NCBI GenBank assembly: GCA_022508665.1 | Contig: JAFLUT010000011.1 | Coordinates: 1-38,428, forward strand | Source: Prevotellaceae bacterium | GTDB taxonomy: Bacteria > Bacteroidota > Bacteroidia > Bacteroidales > Bacteroidaceae | Direction of reading: 5' to 3' | Length of the DNA stretch: 38,428 nt | In this document: piece by piece, positions 1 to 8,447 of the stretch | Layout of the letters: every line of letters begins with the position of its first letter | Position numbering within the stretch: position 1 is the stretch's first letter | Position numbers and translations under genes: made by a program | Notes under the pieces: model-generated | Databases searched by the model: none | Told to the model about the DNA's origin: nothing | Seen by the model: the letters and a program-made list of their open reading frames with translations, nothing else

Positions 1-336
1 GAAGTGCTTGGCGACAAGGACGATGCCGACCTCCTCATCGTAGGCTTCGGCGGCACATACGGACACCTGCACGCCGCTATGGACGAACTCCGTGCAAGCG
101 GAAAGAAGGTTGCTTTGGCTCACTTCAAATACATCAACCCTCTGCCAAAGAACACCGCCGAGGTGCTTGGCAAATATCCAAAGGTGGTTGTTGCCGAGCA
201 GAATATGGGGCAACTGGCAGGATGGCTCCGCATGAACGTGGACAACTTCACGCCTTACAAGTTCAACCAAGTGAAGGGACAGCCATTCGTTGTGAACGAA
301 CTGGTAGAGGCATTCAACGCAATCATTGACAAATAA
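1..336 (+). CDS. korA: 2-oxoacid:ferredoxin oxidoreductase subunit alpha, C-terminal part (KorA type)
   Basis: This is the last ~111 codons of a gene that starts left of the window. It resembles the C-terminal domain of the alpha subunit of 2-oxoglutarate (2-oxoacid):ferredoxin oxidoreductase: a Rossmann-like stretch (LLIVGFGGTYG near residues 10-20), then KVALAHFKYINPLP and VVVAEQNMGQLAGWLR. The enzyme oxidatively decarboxylates a 2-oxoacid to its acyl-CoA and passes electrons to ferredoxin, linking the partial anaerobic TCA cycle to reduced ferredoxin. The beta subunit gene follows after 17 bp in the same direction, so the two form an operon. Substrate preference (2-oxoglutarate or another 2-oxoacid) cannot be settled from this fragment. 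Confidence 0.88.
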   Translation, partial: EVLGDKDDADLLIVGFGGTYGHLHAAMDELRASGKKVALAHFKYINPLPKNTAEVLGKYPKVVVAEQNMGQLAGWLRMNVDNFTPYKFNQVKGQPFVVNELVEAFNAIIDK

Positions 337-353
337 AAGAAAGGACATTCATT

Positions 354-1358
354 ATGGCATATACAGCAACAGATTTCAAGAAAGGACAGCCAAGATGGTG
401 TCCGGGATGTGGAGACCACTTTTTCCTCTCAGCACTCCACAAGGCTATGGCAGAGATTGGTATTGACCCGTGGAACAATGCCGTCATTTCGGGCATCGGA
501 TGCTCGTCTCGTCTGCCACACTACATGGCTACATACGGCATGAACACCATCCACGGTCGTGCGGCTGCCATCGCAACAGGATGTAAGGTGGCAAACCCCG
601 ACCTGACGGTGTGGCAGGTGAGCGGCGACGGCGACGGTCTCGCCATCGGTGGCAATCACTTCATCCATGCCAATCGTCGCAACATAAACCTCAATATGAT
701 TTTGCTCAACAACCGCATCTATGGTCTCACAAAGGGTCAGTACAGCCCTACATCGCCACGCGGATTTGTCAGCAAATCAAGCCCTTACGGCACGGTGGAA
801 GACCCTTTCCGCCCTGCTGAACTCTGCTTCGGTGCTCGCGGACACTTCTTCGCCCGTTCCGTTGCGACCGATGCTACAGGCACTATCGACATACTCAAGG
901 CTGCCTACAACCACAAAGGTGCGGCAGTATGTGAGGTGTTGCAGAACTGCGTTATCTTCAACAACGGCACTCACGATGCGGTATATACCAAAGAAGGGCG
1001 TGCCAAGAACGCTATCTACGTTGAACACGGAAAGCCCCTCATCTTCGGCGAAAACTGCGAATATGGACTCATGCAAGAGGGCTTCGGATTGAAGGTTGTG
1101 AAACTCGGAGAGAACGGCATCACAGAGGCTGACATCCTCGTTCACGATGCACATTGCGAGGACAACACCCTTCAACTTAAACTCGCCCTTATGGGCAATG
1201 GCGACGGCTTCCCAATCGCCCTCGGTGTCATCCGCGATGTTGATGCTCCGACCTACGACGACAGCGTTACAGCACAAATCGAAGAGGTGAAGGCGGCAAA
1301 GAAGTACCACAACTTTGCGGAACTGCTTGAAACTAACGACATTTGGGAGGTGAAATAA
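354..1358 (+). CDS. korB: 2-oxoacid:ferredoxin oxidoreductase subunit beta (KorB type)
   Basis: The 334-residue protein is the thiamine-diphosphate-binding beta subunit of a 2-oxoacid:ferredoxin oxidoreductase. Residues 16-19 are CPGC, the start of the family's 4Fe-4S cysteine set (with C50). GDGDG at 91-95 and NNRIYGLTKGQ at 119-129 form the GDG...NN thiamine diphosphate/magnesium motif. The length is normal for KorB. An AAAGGA stretch lies about 8 bp before the ATG. It follows korA by 17 bp and the pair acts as a cytosolic enzyme reducing ferredoxin. No gamma or delta ferredoxin subunit follows, consistent with the two-subunit Kor type common in Bacteroidales. Confidence 0.93.
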   Translation: MAYTATDFKKGQPRWCPGCGDHFFLSALHKAMAEIGIDPWNNAVISGIGCSSRLPHYMATYGMNTIHGRAAAIATGCKVANPDLTVWQVSGDGDGLAIGGNHFIHANRRNINLNMILLNNRIYGLTKGQYSPTSPRGFVSKSSPYGTVEDPFRPAELCFGARGHFFARSVATDATGTIDILKAAYNHKGAAVCEVLQNCVIFNNGTHDAVYTKEGRAKNAIYVEHGKPLIFGENCEYGLMQEGFGLKVVKLGENGITEADILVHDAHCEDNTLQLKLALMGNGDGFPIALGVIRDVDAPTYDDSVTAQIEEVKAAKKYHNFAELLETNDIWEVK

Positions 1359-1378
1359 GCCTCTTGCTATAATTCCTT

Positions 1379-1423
1379 AACATCCGTCTGACGGGCAAAC
1401 GACTGGCCATTCAGACGGATGTT
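1379..1423 (+). terminator. Hairpin downstream of korB
   Basis: A perfect 13-bp inverted repeat (AACATCCGTCTGA at 1379-1391, its complement at 1411-1423) with a 19-nt loop lies 20 bp after the korB stop. No long T run follows, so it may stop transcription only partly or stabilise the korAB mRNA 3' end. Confidence 0.6.
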
Positions 1424-1453
1424 TCGTATATCAGCCATCGAATGGAAAACAGA

Positions 1454-1497
1454 AAGTGAATGTTTCAGCACCTCTAAAGATGCCAAAACATTCACTT
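1454..1497. terminator. Bidirectional terminator between korB and GH98 gene
   Basis: A 12-bp perfect stem (1454-1465 and 1486-1497) is followed by T-rich sequence on both strands (TTCTTT on plus, TTCTGTTTT on minus). It sits between the convergent korAB operon and the minus-strand glycosidase gene and could serve both. Confidence 0.65.
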
Positions 1498-1536
1498 TTC
1501 TTTGTGGGTTCTTATGGTAATAGCGAGGCTTTCTGG

Positions 1537-4500
1537 CTATTTACCCTTGTACACCTTGTGTGTCTTTCCGTCAGCCGTGCGGATGATGTTCAGCCCTGGC
1601 TGCATAGAGTTGACCTTCACGCCAGTGATGGTGTAGATACCAGCCGGCGTGCTTGCGTCTGCCCATGAAGGAGAGTCGATGCCATCAGGCACTCCGTCGG
1701 TGTTGATGCGGCATTCCAGCAGGAGGTACTCGTCGTAACCGCTGCTTGGGGTATAGAACCTAACAATGTAGTTGCCCTTCTGCTTGATGGTGAACGGCAG
1801 TTCGTATGACTTGGCGGCGCTGATGTTTGCCGCCGTATTGCCGTTGGCGTTTGGAGTTGCTGGGTATGCAGATGATTCAGCAACCACGGTATTCTTGGAG
1901 TCGAGGACTTGCACCCTGTATTGAGGTGTTCCCTTCCATGCAGCGGAGGCAAAGGTCAAGATGTATTTCCCCTCATCGAGAGTGAGCGGATACTTGGCCT
2001 GTCTTCCATATTCGGCATAGTTCTCACGCCAATAGAGAGCTTTGCCTTGGTAGCCTGTGAAGCCAGCGAATGTGCGCGCTCCCGAACCGTAACTGTTTGG
2101 ATATTCGTGTTTTTCATTGCTTCCCTGCACTGCGAGCCATCCCTCTGGCATTGTGCCTGTAAGCACGTTGGTGAAGTCGAGGGCATACACGGCAGTCATG
2201 TCGGCGAAGATTGGCTGTATTGTCACGTTGTCGTCTGGCATAATGAAAGTATTGTCATCATGTATTGTGATATTTCCATGCACTATTGTCCAGCCAGCCA
2301 ACGCATATCCCTCATCGGGTATTACAGTAAGAGTGACCATGTCTCCTTCTGCAGCAGATTCAACGTCTGCTACCACTGTACCATGTTCAGCCTTGCGGAT
2401 TGTCACACCAAACACCTCTTCTGGCACATCCGCAGGAGTGTATGTCACATTGTCTATATATAGACCTATGCCTCCGTTATTAGTGATGACGAGAGTATTT
2501 TCTCCCTCTTTCATGTTGGCAGAGAATTTCATCTTTCTCCATTCATTGGTGTCAGTCTTGTCAAACCTCAGAATGCTACGTACACCATTCATGGTTGCAG
2601 TCATTGCCCCTGCACGTGTATTTGAGGTGTATCTGACGGCTATATTATACTCTCCTGCATGCTTTATGTTGATAGTGTGACGCAACGAACCAGTAGTATT
2701 CGTTCCCATGTCCATAAAACCATTTCCGGCATGTCCTCTGACGTTTGGATACCACCCGTAAGGGTCTGTAACACAACTCTGTATGTTCTTGTAGTCCATA
2801 TCCTCCGCCTCGATGATGATTTCTCCGTAGTATTCCGCAGGTTGTTTAGGGAGGTCAGCAGAAAGCGGTGTGTCGCTCAACACATCGGTGCTTCTCTCCG
2901 TAGCGTTTCCTGCACAACTGATAGATACGTCCACAGGTCCATTATGGCTGATGTTCAGCGTGAATGTACCTGTTGCTACGTCCCATTCAGTTGTGGCTTC
3001 TGCCGTTGCTTGTACACGCTTATTCATTGTGTATTTAGGCTCAGCCGATGCGCCAGTAACGGTTATCTTGTCCAACACCATATTCGTTGTGTCGTTGCGG
3101 TAGTTGTTAAGGTAGAAGTCTATGTGGTCAGCATACTCACGGATGAGACCGCTGCTCAACTTGCCCCATGTCAACTCCAAATTCTCGCAAGTGTTGTATT
3201 GCAGCGGAATTTGTGCCGATGCAGTAGTTTTGCTGTTCATATAGGTGTATGGAGTGTATGTCACCAACTGGTTCTTGTGGCGTGACACATATAGGTCGCC
3301 AGTGCTTACCTCGGGGTAGTATTCATTGAACTCGCTGACTTTCTTTGTCTGGGTGTTCCAGCGTGCGGAGTAAGCCGACTTCTTCACCTGCACAGGAATA
3401 GACTTTGCCAAATCGTCATACAGACCGATAGCCACGGGAATGGCTGCATATCGTCCTGTCTTCTTGAAATAGCAGAAGTTGTCCATCCACTGCCCGTTGC
3501 CCCTGTTGAATGGGTCGGTCTGCTTGTACAAGCCGTCGTAGAGGTCGCCCCATGCGGCGTATTTCTGCTCGTCATTGCCAGATGAAATATCGTTTATGAC
3601 AACTATTTTTGTTCTGTCGACAACCTCCTCTCGCGAAGGTATATATAATGTACCGTCGATAATCTTCTGGAACATGTCCAGCCATGCGTTGCGGAAACCC
3701 GGGAATGTTCCCCAGTTGCGGCGAGTGTAGCCATTCACCGTTGTGTTGCTCAGATTTTGGAAATCCTCAGTCCAAATCAATTCGGGTCCATCCCACACGG
3801 CGCCACCGTTCACGCCCGTCTGCTCCATCACCGTGCCAATACCTGCGGCAATAGGGTATTTCTTCCCATGCCCATCGCCCAGCAGAGCATCGAGAGCGCC
3901 ATTCCAACCGCAGTTGTCATATCTTACGCCGTAATTCTTCGCCAAGCCCGAAATGAACGGAGAGAAAGTCACACTCTCGTTGTTGTAGAAACATGACGAT
4001 GTGGTGTATTTGTACAGCCACAATATCGCCTCTGGATACTTCTCGCATGCATCGAGCAAATCCTTGTTACGCTTCATCATGCCCACAGGATTGAGCGGAT
4101 GCGACCAGATGTTACCGCAGAAACTGATGGTCAAGAAACCGCCATACTTATGCGCCATAGGCACGAGTTTTGCAAACAACTCAATGCGCGATGCCTGCGT
4201 GCTTGAACTCTTGTCGTTAGGCTCGTCAAATCCCCAGAACTGCTCGGCATAGTTCCACCCAAGGAAGTTGGGGAAACGCTTGTAGAAATACTCGAAAGTC
4301 TCCAAGTCATCATCCTGTATGTGCGTGTGTCCTCCACTGGCTGGCTGACAAGTGAACCACAGTCCGTTTGCTTGGCACACGGTTGCCCACGATTTATAGG
4401 TTTTCACTGCATTCTGAGGCATCTTATACACGTTCTTCTCCGTGTCATACTGGCATGACAGCGATAAATTCATGCACACATACGGCTTTATTACCTCTGG

Positions 4501-4668
4501 AATAAGGTCGATAATTTTCTGAGGGTCAGCCTTGTTCCATACGTCCACATGGATGAGCCACAAAGGGTGTTTTGAGTCTATCGGGCGACGCTCCTGCGCC
4601 GACATTGCTTGCGATGCCGCCACGAACATCAGTGCAAGCACTAAGCGAAAACAGATTTTCTTCATCAT
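1537..4668 (-). CDS. Secreted GH98-type glycoside hydrolase with CBM6-like, InlB-like repeat and T9SS-like C-terminal domains
   Basis: The 1043-residue protein starts with a signal peptide (cut near SAQ, residue 25). Residues ~28-400 resemble the GH98 catalytic domain: the family-like start HPLWLIHVDVWN (34-45), AEQFWGF (141-147), YDNCGW (250-255) and DGPELIWTED (293-302). Acidic residues E142, D251 and E296/E301 are candidates for the active site; this assignment is an inference. GH98 enzymes are endo-acting on blood-group glycans or, in Bacteroidetes, complex xylans; the substrate here is unknown. Downstream are a CBM6/35-like sandwich (~622-748), a divergent InlB-type repeat (~748-820), another beta-sandwich (~820-995) and a C-terminal tail (GIYTITGVKV...KVYKGK) like T9SS sorting domains. 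It is a lone minus-strand gene with its own promoter. Confidence 0.78.
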   Translation of the reverse strand: MMKKICFRLVLALMFVAASQAMSAQERRPIDSKHPLWLIHVDVWNKADPQKIIDLIPEVIKPYVCMNLSLSCQYDTEKNVYKMPQNAVKTYKSWATVCQANGLWFTCQPASGGHTHIQDDDLETFEYFYKRFPNFLGWNYAEQFWGFDEPNDKSSSTQASRIELFAKLVPMAHKYGGFLTISFCGNIWSHPLNPVGMMKRNKDLLDACEKYPEAILWLYKYTTSSCFYNNESVTFSPFISGLAKNYGVRYDNCGWNGALDALLGDGHGKKYPIAAGIGTVMEQTGVNGGAVWDGPELIWTEDFQNLSNTTVNGYTRRNWGTFPGFRNAWLDMFQKIIDGTLYIPSREEVVDRTKIVVINDISSGNDEQKYAAWGDLYDGLYKQTDPFNRGNGQWMDNFCYFKKTGRYAAIPVAIGLYDDLAKSIPVQVKKSAYSARWNTQTKKVSEFNEYYPEVSTGDLYVSRHKNQLVTYTPYTYMNSKTTASAQIPLQYNTCENLELTWGKLSSGLIREYADHIDFYLNNYRNDTTNMVLDKITVTGASAEPKYTMNKRVQATAEATTEWDVATGTFTLNISHNGPVDVSISCAGNATERSTDVLSDTPLSADLPKQPAEYYGEIIIEAEDMDYKNIQSCVTDPYGWYPNVRGHAGNGFMDMGTNTTGSLRHTINIKHAGEYNIAVRYTSNTRAGAMTATMNGVRSILRFDKTDTNEWRKMKFSANMKEGENTLVITNNGGIGLYIDNVTYTPADVPEEVFGVTIRKAEHGTVVADVESAAEGDMVTLTVIPDEGYALAGWTIVHGNITIHDDNTFIMPDDNVTIQPIFADMTAVYALDFTNVLTGTMPEGWLAVQGSNEKHEYPNSYGSGARTFAGFTGYQGKALYWRENYAEYGRQAKYPLTLDEGKYILTFASAAWKGTPQYRVQVLDSKNTVVAESSAYPATPNANGNTAANISAAKSYELPFTIKQKGNYIVRFYTPSSGYDEYLLLECRINTDGVPDGIDSPSWADASTPAGIYTITGVKVNSMQPGLNIIRTADGKTHKVYKGK

Positions 4669-4707
4669 TATTCTCTTGTTTATAGATTATTGCAAATTAC
4701 TCTTCCG

Positions 4708-4715
4708 CAAAGTTA
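4708..4715 (-). promoter_or_regulatory. Promoter -7 box for the GH98 gene
   Basis: TAACTTTG on the minus strand fits the Bacteroidetes TAnnTTTG -7 consensus, about 40 bp upstream of the start codon. No clear TTTG -33 box is seen at 19-21 bp. Confidence 0.45.
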
Positions 4716-4887
4716 CATCAAATGTCTAAAATCTACACTGTACCTTGTTTCTTATCTTTGCGAAAATGTTACAAAATGTACAAAGAACAATAAAGAAATG
4801 CATCAAATAGACGATGACAAGATGTGAAAAAGTCTGAAAAGGAATGTTATAAAGTCTGAATATGAACTTTATATGTAAAATTCTTAC

Positions 4888-4895
4888 TAATTTTG
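4888..4895 (+). promoter_or_regulatory. Promoter -7 box for the DUF4294 gene
   Basis: TAATTTTG fits TAnnTTTG and ends 23 bp before the ATG at 4919. The leader is short and AT-rich with no Shine-Dalgarno sequence, as usual for Bacteroidetes. Confidence 0.55.
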
Positions 4896-4918
4896 CACCC
4901 GATAGAAAAAATATATAG

Positions 4919-5572
4919 ATGAGAAAAAACAAAATAGCCATATCATTTGCATTGTCAATGGTGTTGATGCTTGTGTCGTTGGGCTGTATGGCTCAGCAGA
5001 TAAAGGCTGATGCACAGACTGACCGTGAAATGACTGGCGACCCGATTTTTTCTCATGCATTGTACTACAATGGAATGGTGGAGTATGAGGGCGAAATGAT
5101 ACCAAGTTTCACGTACGCAGATGTGTATGTGTTCAAGAAACTGGTATTCAAAAATGCCAAACAGGCAAAGAAGTATTATAATATAGCCAACAACATAAAG
5201 AAGGTATATCCCATAGCGTGTGAAATTCAGCGTACTGTGGAACGGACAGTTGCCCATCTGGATTCGCTGCCCACAAAGAAAGAGAAGGATGCCTATATCA
5301 AGCAGGCGGAAAAGGATTTGAAGGCGGAGTATTACCCCAAATTGAAGAAACTGACGTTCTCGCAAGGCAAACTGCTGATAAAACTTATTGACAGACAATG
5401 TGAAATGACTGGCTACCAACTGATAAAAAAATATATGGGCGGCTTTAAGGCAGGTTTTTACAACGCCTTTGCGAGTTTGTTTGGGGCGAGCCTTAAAAAA
5501 GAGTATGACGCAGAGGTGGATGACCGCATGACGGAGCGTGCTATCCTGCTGATAGAAAGTGGGCAAATGTAA
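4919..5572 (+). CDS. DUF4294 family exported protein
   Basis: This 217-residue protein starts with a hydrophobic signal peptide (KKs then a long hydrophobic core to about residue 25, MAQQ). The mature part carries GEMIPSFTYADVYVFKKLVF (about residues 60-79), typical of DUF4294, a Bacteroidetes-restricted family of unknown function. The rest is rich in lysine and predicted helical, likely periplasmic. It is followed after 9 bp by an RNA methyltransferase gene on the same strand, so the two are probably co-transcribed from the promoter at 4888. No enzymatic motif is visible. Confidence 0.75.
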   Translation: MRKNKIAISFALSMVLMLVSLGCMAQQIKADAQTDREMTGDPIFSHALYYNGMVEYEGEMIPSFTYADVYVFKKLVFKNAKQAKKYYNIANNIKKVYPIACEIQRTVERTVAHLDSLPTKKEKDAYIKQAEKDLKAEYYPKLKKLTFSQGKLLIKLIDRQCEMTGYQLIKKYMGGFKAGFYNAFASLFGASLKKEYDAEVDDRMTERAILLIESGQM

Positions 5573-5581
5573 GAAAGCGGT

Positions 5582-6175
5582 ATGATGAGGAAACTGAAAA
5601 TCACAGAGATGGGGCGCATGAATGCCGAGGAGTTCAAAGCCTCGGAGAAGATGCCGCTTGTGGTGCTACTGGACGACGTAAGAAGCATGTATAATGTGGG
5701 CAGCGTGTTTCGCACGGCCGATGCCTTTCGGGTGGAGAGCATATATCTGTGTGGCATCACAGCCACCCCTCCTCATCAGGAGATACACAAAACGGCATTA
5801 GGTGCGGAAGATACGGTGGAATGGAAATATTGTCAGAGCGCTTTGGAGGCTGTCTCTTGCTTAAAAACGGCAGGGTATAAAATTTTCAGCATTGAGCAAT
5901 GTGAAGGCTCTGCCAAATTGCACGACCTTCCCAGTGTGCTTGACAGCATCAAAGTAAAAGACCTTGATTTATCGCAAGGCATATCAAATCCACAAAAATT
6001 CGCTATTGTCTTAGGCAACGAAGTAAAAGGAGTGAGCCAAGATGTTGTGAACGCCTCCGACTATTGCCTCGAAATTCCGCAGTTTGGCACGAAGCATTCG
6101 CTTAATGTAAGCACCGCCGCTGGCATGGTTATATGGGAATTTGCCAAATTGCTTTTATCTGGAATGCATAACTAA
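5582..6175 (+). CDS. TrmH/SpoU-family RNA 2'-O-ribose methyltransferase
   Basis: The 197-residue protein is a short SPOUT methyltransferase consisting of the catalytic trefoil-knot domain only. The three family motifs are visible: NVGSVFRTADAF (about residues 39-50), FAIVLGNEVKGVS (about 140-152) and EIPQFGTKHSLNVSTAAGM (about 160-178). It would transfer a methyl group from S-adenosylmethionine to the ribose 2'-OH of a tRNA or rRNA nucleotide as a dimer. It lacks the N-terminal substrate-binding domain that the second TrmH-type gene at 16085 possesses. Two ATGs stand in a row at the start; either could be used. The target nucleotide cannot be deduced. Confidence 0.88.
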   Translation: MMRKLKITEMGRMNAEEFKASEKMPLVVLLDDVRSMYNVGSVFRTADAFRVESIYLCGITATPPHQEIHKTALGAEDTVEWKYCQSALEAVSCLKTAGYKIFSIEQCEGSAKLHDLPSVLDSIKVKDLDLSQGISNPQKFAIVLGNEVKGVSQDVVNASDYCLEIPQFGTKHSLNVSTAAGMVIWEFAKLLLSGMHN

Positions 6176-6185
6176 TCCTTATGCA
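6165..6185. terminator. Short hairpin between convergent genes
   Basis: TGCATAA (6165-6171) and its complement (6179-6185) form a 7-bp stem with a 7-nt loop spanning the end of the methyltransferase gene, just before the crcB stop. It could end transcription from either side, but it lacks a T run. Confidence 0.3.
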
Positions 6186-6186
6186 A

Positions 6187-6540
6187 CTACCTGCTTAACA
6201 TCAGCCCCACGCATACGGCGGCGATGCCTAATGCTACACTCATACCGACATACAGTGCCATGAGCATGGCATCCCCCATTCTGAGCATAGTAAATGCCTC
6301 GCTGGCAAAGGTGCTGAAAGTTGTAAAGCCTCCGCAAAAGCCTGTTACGAGCAGGAGTTTCATTTCAGGAGACAGCAGACCTCTGTTGACAACGCCAACA
6401 AGCAGTCCAATAAGGAAAGAGCCTAAGAGATTGACAGCCAATGTACCCCACGGGAAAGAGGTGTCAGACAGTCGGGAGATAAGATAACGGCAAACAGCGC
6501 CCAATGCTCCGCCTAACGCTACAAACACTAAATTTCGCAT
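6187..6540 (-). CDS. crcB: Fluoride ion channel CrcB/FluC
   Basis: The 117-residue membrane protein has four hydrophobic segments and the CrcB/Fluc signatures: GGALGAVCRY near residues 10-19, FPWGTLAVNLLGSFLIGL (about 29-46) and GFCGGFTTFSTFASE (about 67-81). Fluc proteins form dual-topology dimers that let fluoride leave the cytosol. Only one copy is present here, consistent with a homodimer. It lies 13 bp behind the phosphatase gene in the same minus-strand operon. I see no fluoride riboswitch, and the small gap leaves no room for one directly upstream. Confidence 0.93.
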   Translation of the reverse strand: MRNLVFVALGGALGAVCRYLISRLSDTSFPWGTLAVNLLGSFLIGLLVGVVNRGLLSPEMKLLLVTGFCGGFTTFSTFASEAFTMLRMGDAMLMALYVGMSVALGIAAVCVGLMLSR

Positions 6541-6553
6541 GGCGTCATTAACC

Positions 6554-7015
6554 TTATTCCATATTGTTGCTTACCCATTTCAGTACACATTTGCATCCCA
6601 GCAGCACATCCTGCCACGTCGTCTCAAAATTCCCTGTGTACCATGGGTCATCAACGCTTCCGGGGCGGTTGGTAAAGTCCATAAGCATGTGTATCTTCCC
6701 CTCGGGGTCTCCACCGCAGATGCGTGTCATGTTGCGGATGTTCCACTCGTCCATGCCTATCAGCAGGTCAAAGCGGTCATAGTCGCGCCGTGTCATCTGA
6801 CGTGCAGTCTTGCCCTTGCACGATATGCCATGCTCTGCCAGTTTCCGCTTTGCAGGCGGATAGACCTCATTTCCTATCTCCTCGGTAGATGTAGCGGCAG
6901 ACTCTATATAAAACTCGTCGGCAAGCCCTTCTTTTGCCACTAAGTCCTTCATCACAAACTCTGCCATTGGGCTGCGGCAGATGTTGCCGTGACATACAAA
7001 TAAGATATGCTTCAT
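6554..7015 (-). CDS. Low-molecular-weight protein-tyrosine phosphatase
   Basis: The 153-residue protein carries the P-loop CX5R near its N-terminus (C8, HGNI, C13, R14, S15) and the general-acid loop DPW at 123-125, both hallmarks of cytosolic low-molecular-weight phosphatases. It would dephosphorylate phosphotyrosine or arginine residues through a cysteinyl-phosphate intermediate. Its ATG follows the stop of the upstream OmpA-like gene by one base, so translation is likely coupled, and crcB follows 13 bp later. No tyrosine kinase or capsule gene is adjacent, so its substrate is open. Confidence 0.92.
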   Translation of the reverse strand: MKHILFVCHGNICRSPMAEFVMKDLVAKEGLADEFYIESAATSTEEIGNEVYPPAKRKLAEHGISCKGKTARQMTRRDYDRFDLLIGMDEWNIRNMTRICGGDPEGKIHMLMDFTNRPGSVDDPWYTGNFETTWQDVLLGCKCVLKWVSNNME

Positions 7016-7016
7016 A

Positions 7017-8180
7017 TCACCACCTCTCCATTACAAAGTTAACCGCTGGCACCCACTCTCGTACGCTCTTGTAAGGTTGCAGCGCTGAGGTCTTGGCGGT
7101 GACGCTAAGGCGATTTTCATCTATCTTAAATCGCTCCACAAGTTCATCCTTCACCGCTTCGGCACGCTTCTGCGCAAGACGCTGGTTGTACTCCGTGTCT
7201 TCATCGTCAATGACATCGGGATACCCAACGATATTCAGCCTTATATCTGGGTGCGTCTTCAAGAAATCTGCCACAAAGCCGATGCGTTTGAGAGACATGG
7301 CGTTGATATAATAGAAGCCTGAATAAAATGGGATTTGCGTGTACATCGTCTCGCCAATTCTGACAGTCTCCACATTGTCATGGCTGTGGTCTATGAGGAC
7401 AGGGTCTATATAACTCCTCTTGTCTGGCTTGCGGAAGCGTCGCAGGCCTTGACTGTTCTTGAAGTGGTAAACGACATTTATCATCAAGTCGAGGTAGAAG
7501 TCTATGCTGCCTGTCGTCACACCGTTATAGGCATTGTCTGTAGCATTGGCACGTGCCTCTATGTTCAAATCCCATGGTTCGTTCAAACGAAAAGAGCATA
7601 TCAGTCCGGCAAATCCTACGGCATACATTCCGCCATTGCCATTCACTGGATAATACTTATATTGATTCCACTCATTTATCTTATCGTCAAACCCCATTGC
7701 TTGCAGATAGCCAGCGCCAAATGTGAAATTCCATGTCATCAGACGGTTTATCTCATAGCCCCAGAACAAGCTCGTCAGGTCAACAACACCTGACACCGTA
7801 GCAGTCAAGCATTTGAAACTGTACCTTCCGTTGCCATATACCTCAGGCATCGTATTCAATACAACTTTGCTGGCTCGGGATGATTGCATGTTAAACCCGC
7901 CCATCAGACGCAAACCGAAAGTCGGAGTGAAATTATGACCAACAAAGATATTTGCTGAAGGTATCTGATGAACAATAAAGTCTGACTTCACAGCGTTTTC
8001 TGCCAATGACTGGCTGAAGCCTCCTGCCACACCCACATACCAATCTCCTCCCTTATGTTTCGGAACGTATGGCTGAGCCTTCGTGGTTCCGATAGCCCCC
8101 CAAAACAGTATGGCAACCATCAAAACGACACGCCACACAGGCATATTGGCGCATTCTGATTGTCTATTTCGCAAAATCAT
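7017..8180 (-). CDS. Outer-membrane beta-barrel protein with C-terminal OmpA-like domain
   Basis: The 387-residue ORF has a signal peptide best explained by starting at the internal ATG at 8144 (MPVWRVVLMVAILFWG then TKAQ), 12 codons inside the longest form. Residues ~45-260 look like an outer-membrane barrel, with alternating aromatic and glycine-rich strands. The last ~120 residues resemble an OmpA peptidoglycan-associated domain: IRLNIVGYPD...YNQRLAQKRAEAVKDEL keeps the asparagine/arginine helix but has an acidic insert (DDEDTE) where a glycine-rich loop is usual. It probably anchors the outer membrane to the cell wall. It heads the operon with the phosphatase and crcB. Confidence 0.8.
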   Translation of the reverse strand: MILRNRQSECANMPVWRVVLMVAILFWGAIGTTKAQPYVPKHKGGDWYVGVAGGFSQSLAENAVKSDFIVHQIPSANIFVGHNFTPTFGLRLMGGFNMQSSRASKVVLNTMPEVYGNGRYSFKCLTATVSGVVDLTSLFWGYEINRLMTWNFTFGAGYLQAMGFDDKINEWNQYKYYPVNGNGGMYAVGFAGLICSFRLNEPWDLNIEARANATDNAYNGVTTGSIDFYLDLMINVVYHFKNSQGLRRFRKPDKRSYIDPVLIDHSHDNVETVRIGETMYTQIPFYSGFYYINAMSLKRIGFVADFLKTHPDIRLNIVGYPDVIDDEDTEYNQRLAQKRAEAVKDELVERFKIDENRLSVTAKTSALQPYKSVREWVPAVNFVMERW

Positions 8181-8207
8181 GTTATACCTTAAATATAAAT
8201 ATCACTG

Positions 8208-8215
8208 CAAAATTA
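8208..8215 (-). promoter_or_regulatory. Promoter -7 box for the ompA-like operon
   Basis: TAATTTTG on the minus strand fits TAnnTTTG and lies 28 bp upstream of the longest ORF start (8180) and 64 bp upstream of the preferred start at 8144. No clear -33 box. Confidence 0.5.
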
Positions 8216-8278
8216 CTACAAATAGATAAATTTCGAATAAAATTCAGTGATAAAACAGAAAATATCAATAAAAATATC

Positions 8279-8286
8279 TAACTTTG
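8279..8286 (+). promoter_or_regulatory. Promoter -7 box for tRNA-Arg
   Basis: TAACTTTG (TAnnTTTG) ends 20 bp before the tRNA. The upstream region is extremely A/T-rich, but no TTTG -33 box stands out. Confidence 0.6.
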
Positions 8287-8306
8287 CCACACATTTGTAA
8301 TATCAC

Positions 8307-8380
8307 GGCTCGGTAGCTCAGTTGAATAGAGCGTCAGATTCCGGTTCTGCAGGTCATGGGTTTGAGTCCCATCCGAGTCA
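8307..8380 (+). tRNA. tRNA-Arg (anticodon CCG)
   Basis: A complete cloverleaf can be drawn: acceptor GGCTCGG/CCGAGTC (one G-U pair), D stem GCTC/GAGC, anticodon stem TCAGA/TCTGC with loop TTCCGGT (anticodon CCG at 8341-8343), T stem ATGGG/CCCAT, discriminator A at 8380. CCA is not encoded. It reads CGG arginine codons. Confidence 0.95.
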
Positions 8381-8387
8381 CAAGCGT

Positions 8388-8411
8388 TGCACGGTTAGCC
8401 GTGCATTTTTT
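8388..8411 (+). terminator. Terminator of tRNA-Arg
   Basis: TGCACGG/CCGTGCA (8388-8394 and 8399-8405) forms a 7-bp GC-rich stem with a TTAG loop, followed at once by six T. This is a classic intrinsic terminator 7 bp behind the tRNA. Confidence 0.88.
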
Positions 8412-8447
8412 ATGCCTTGCTGAAATACCCTTTTCCTGTTCGAAATG

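Noticed and set aside
6187..6560. Fluoride riboswitch ahead of crcB
   Set aside because: Only 13 bp separate crcB from the phosphatase gene and no riboswitch core is seen there or before the operon.
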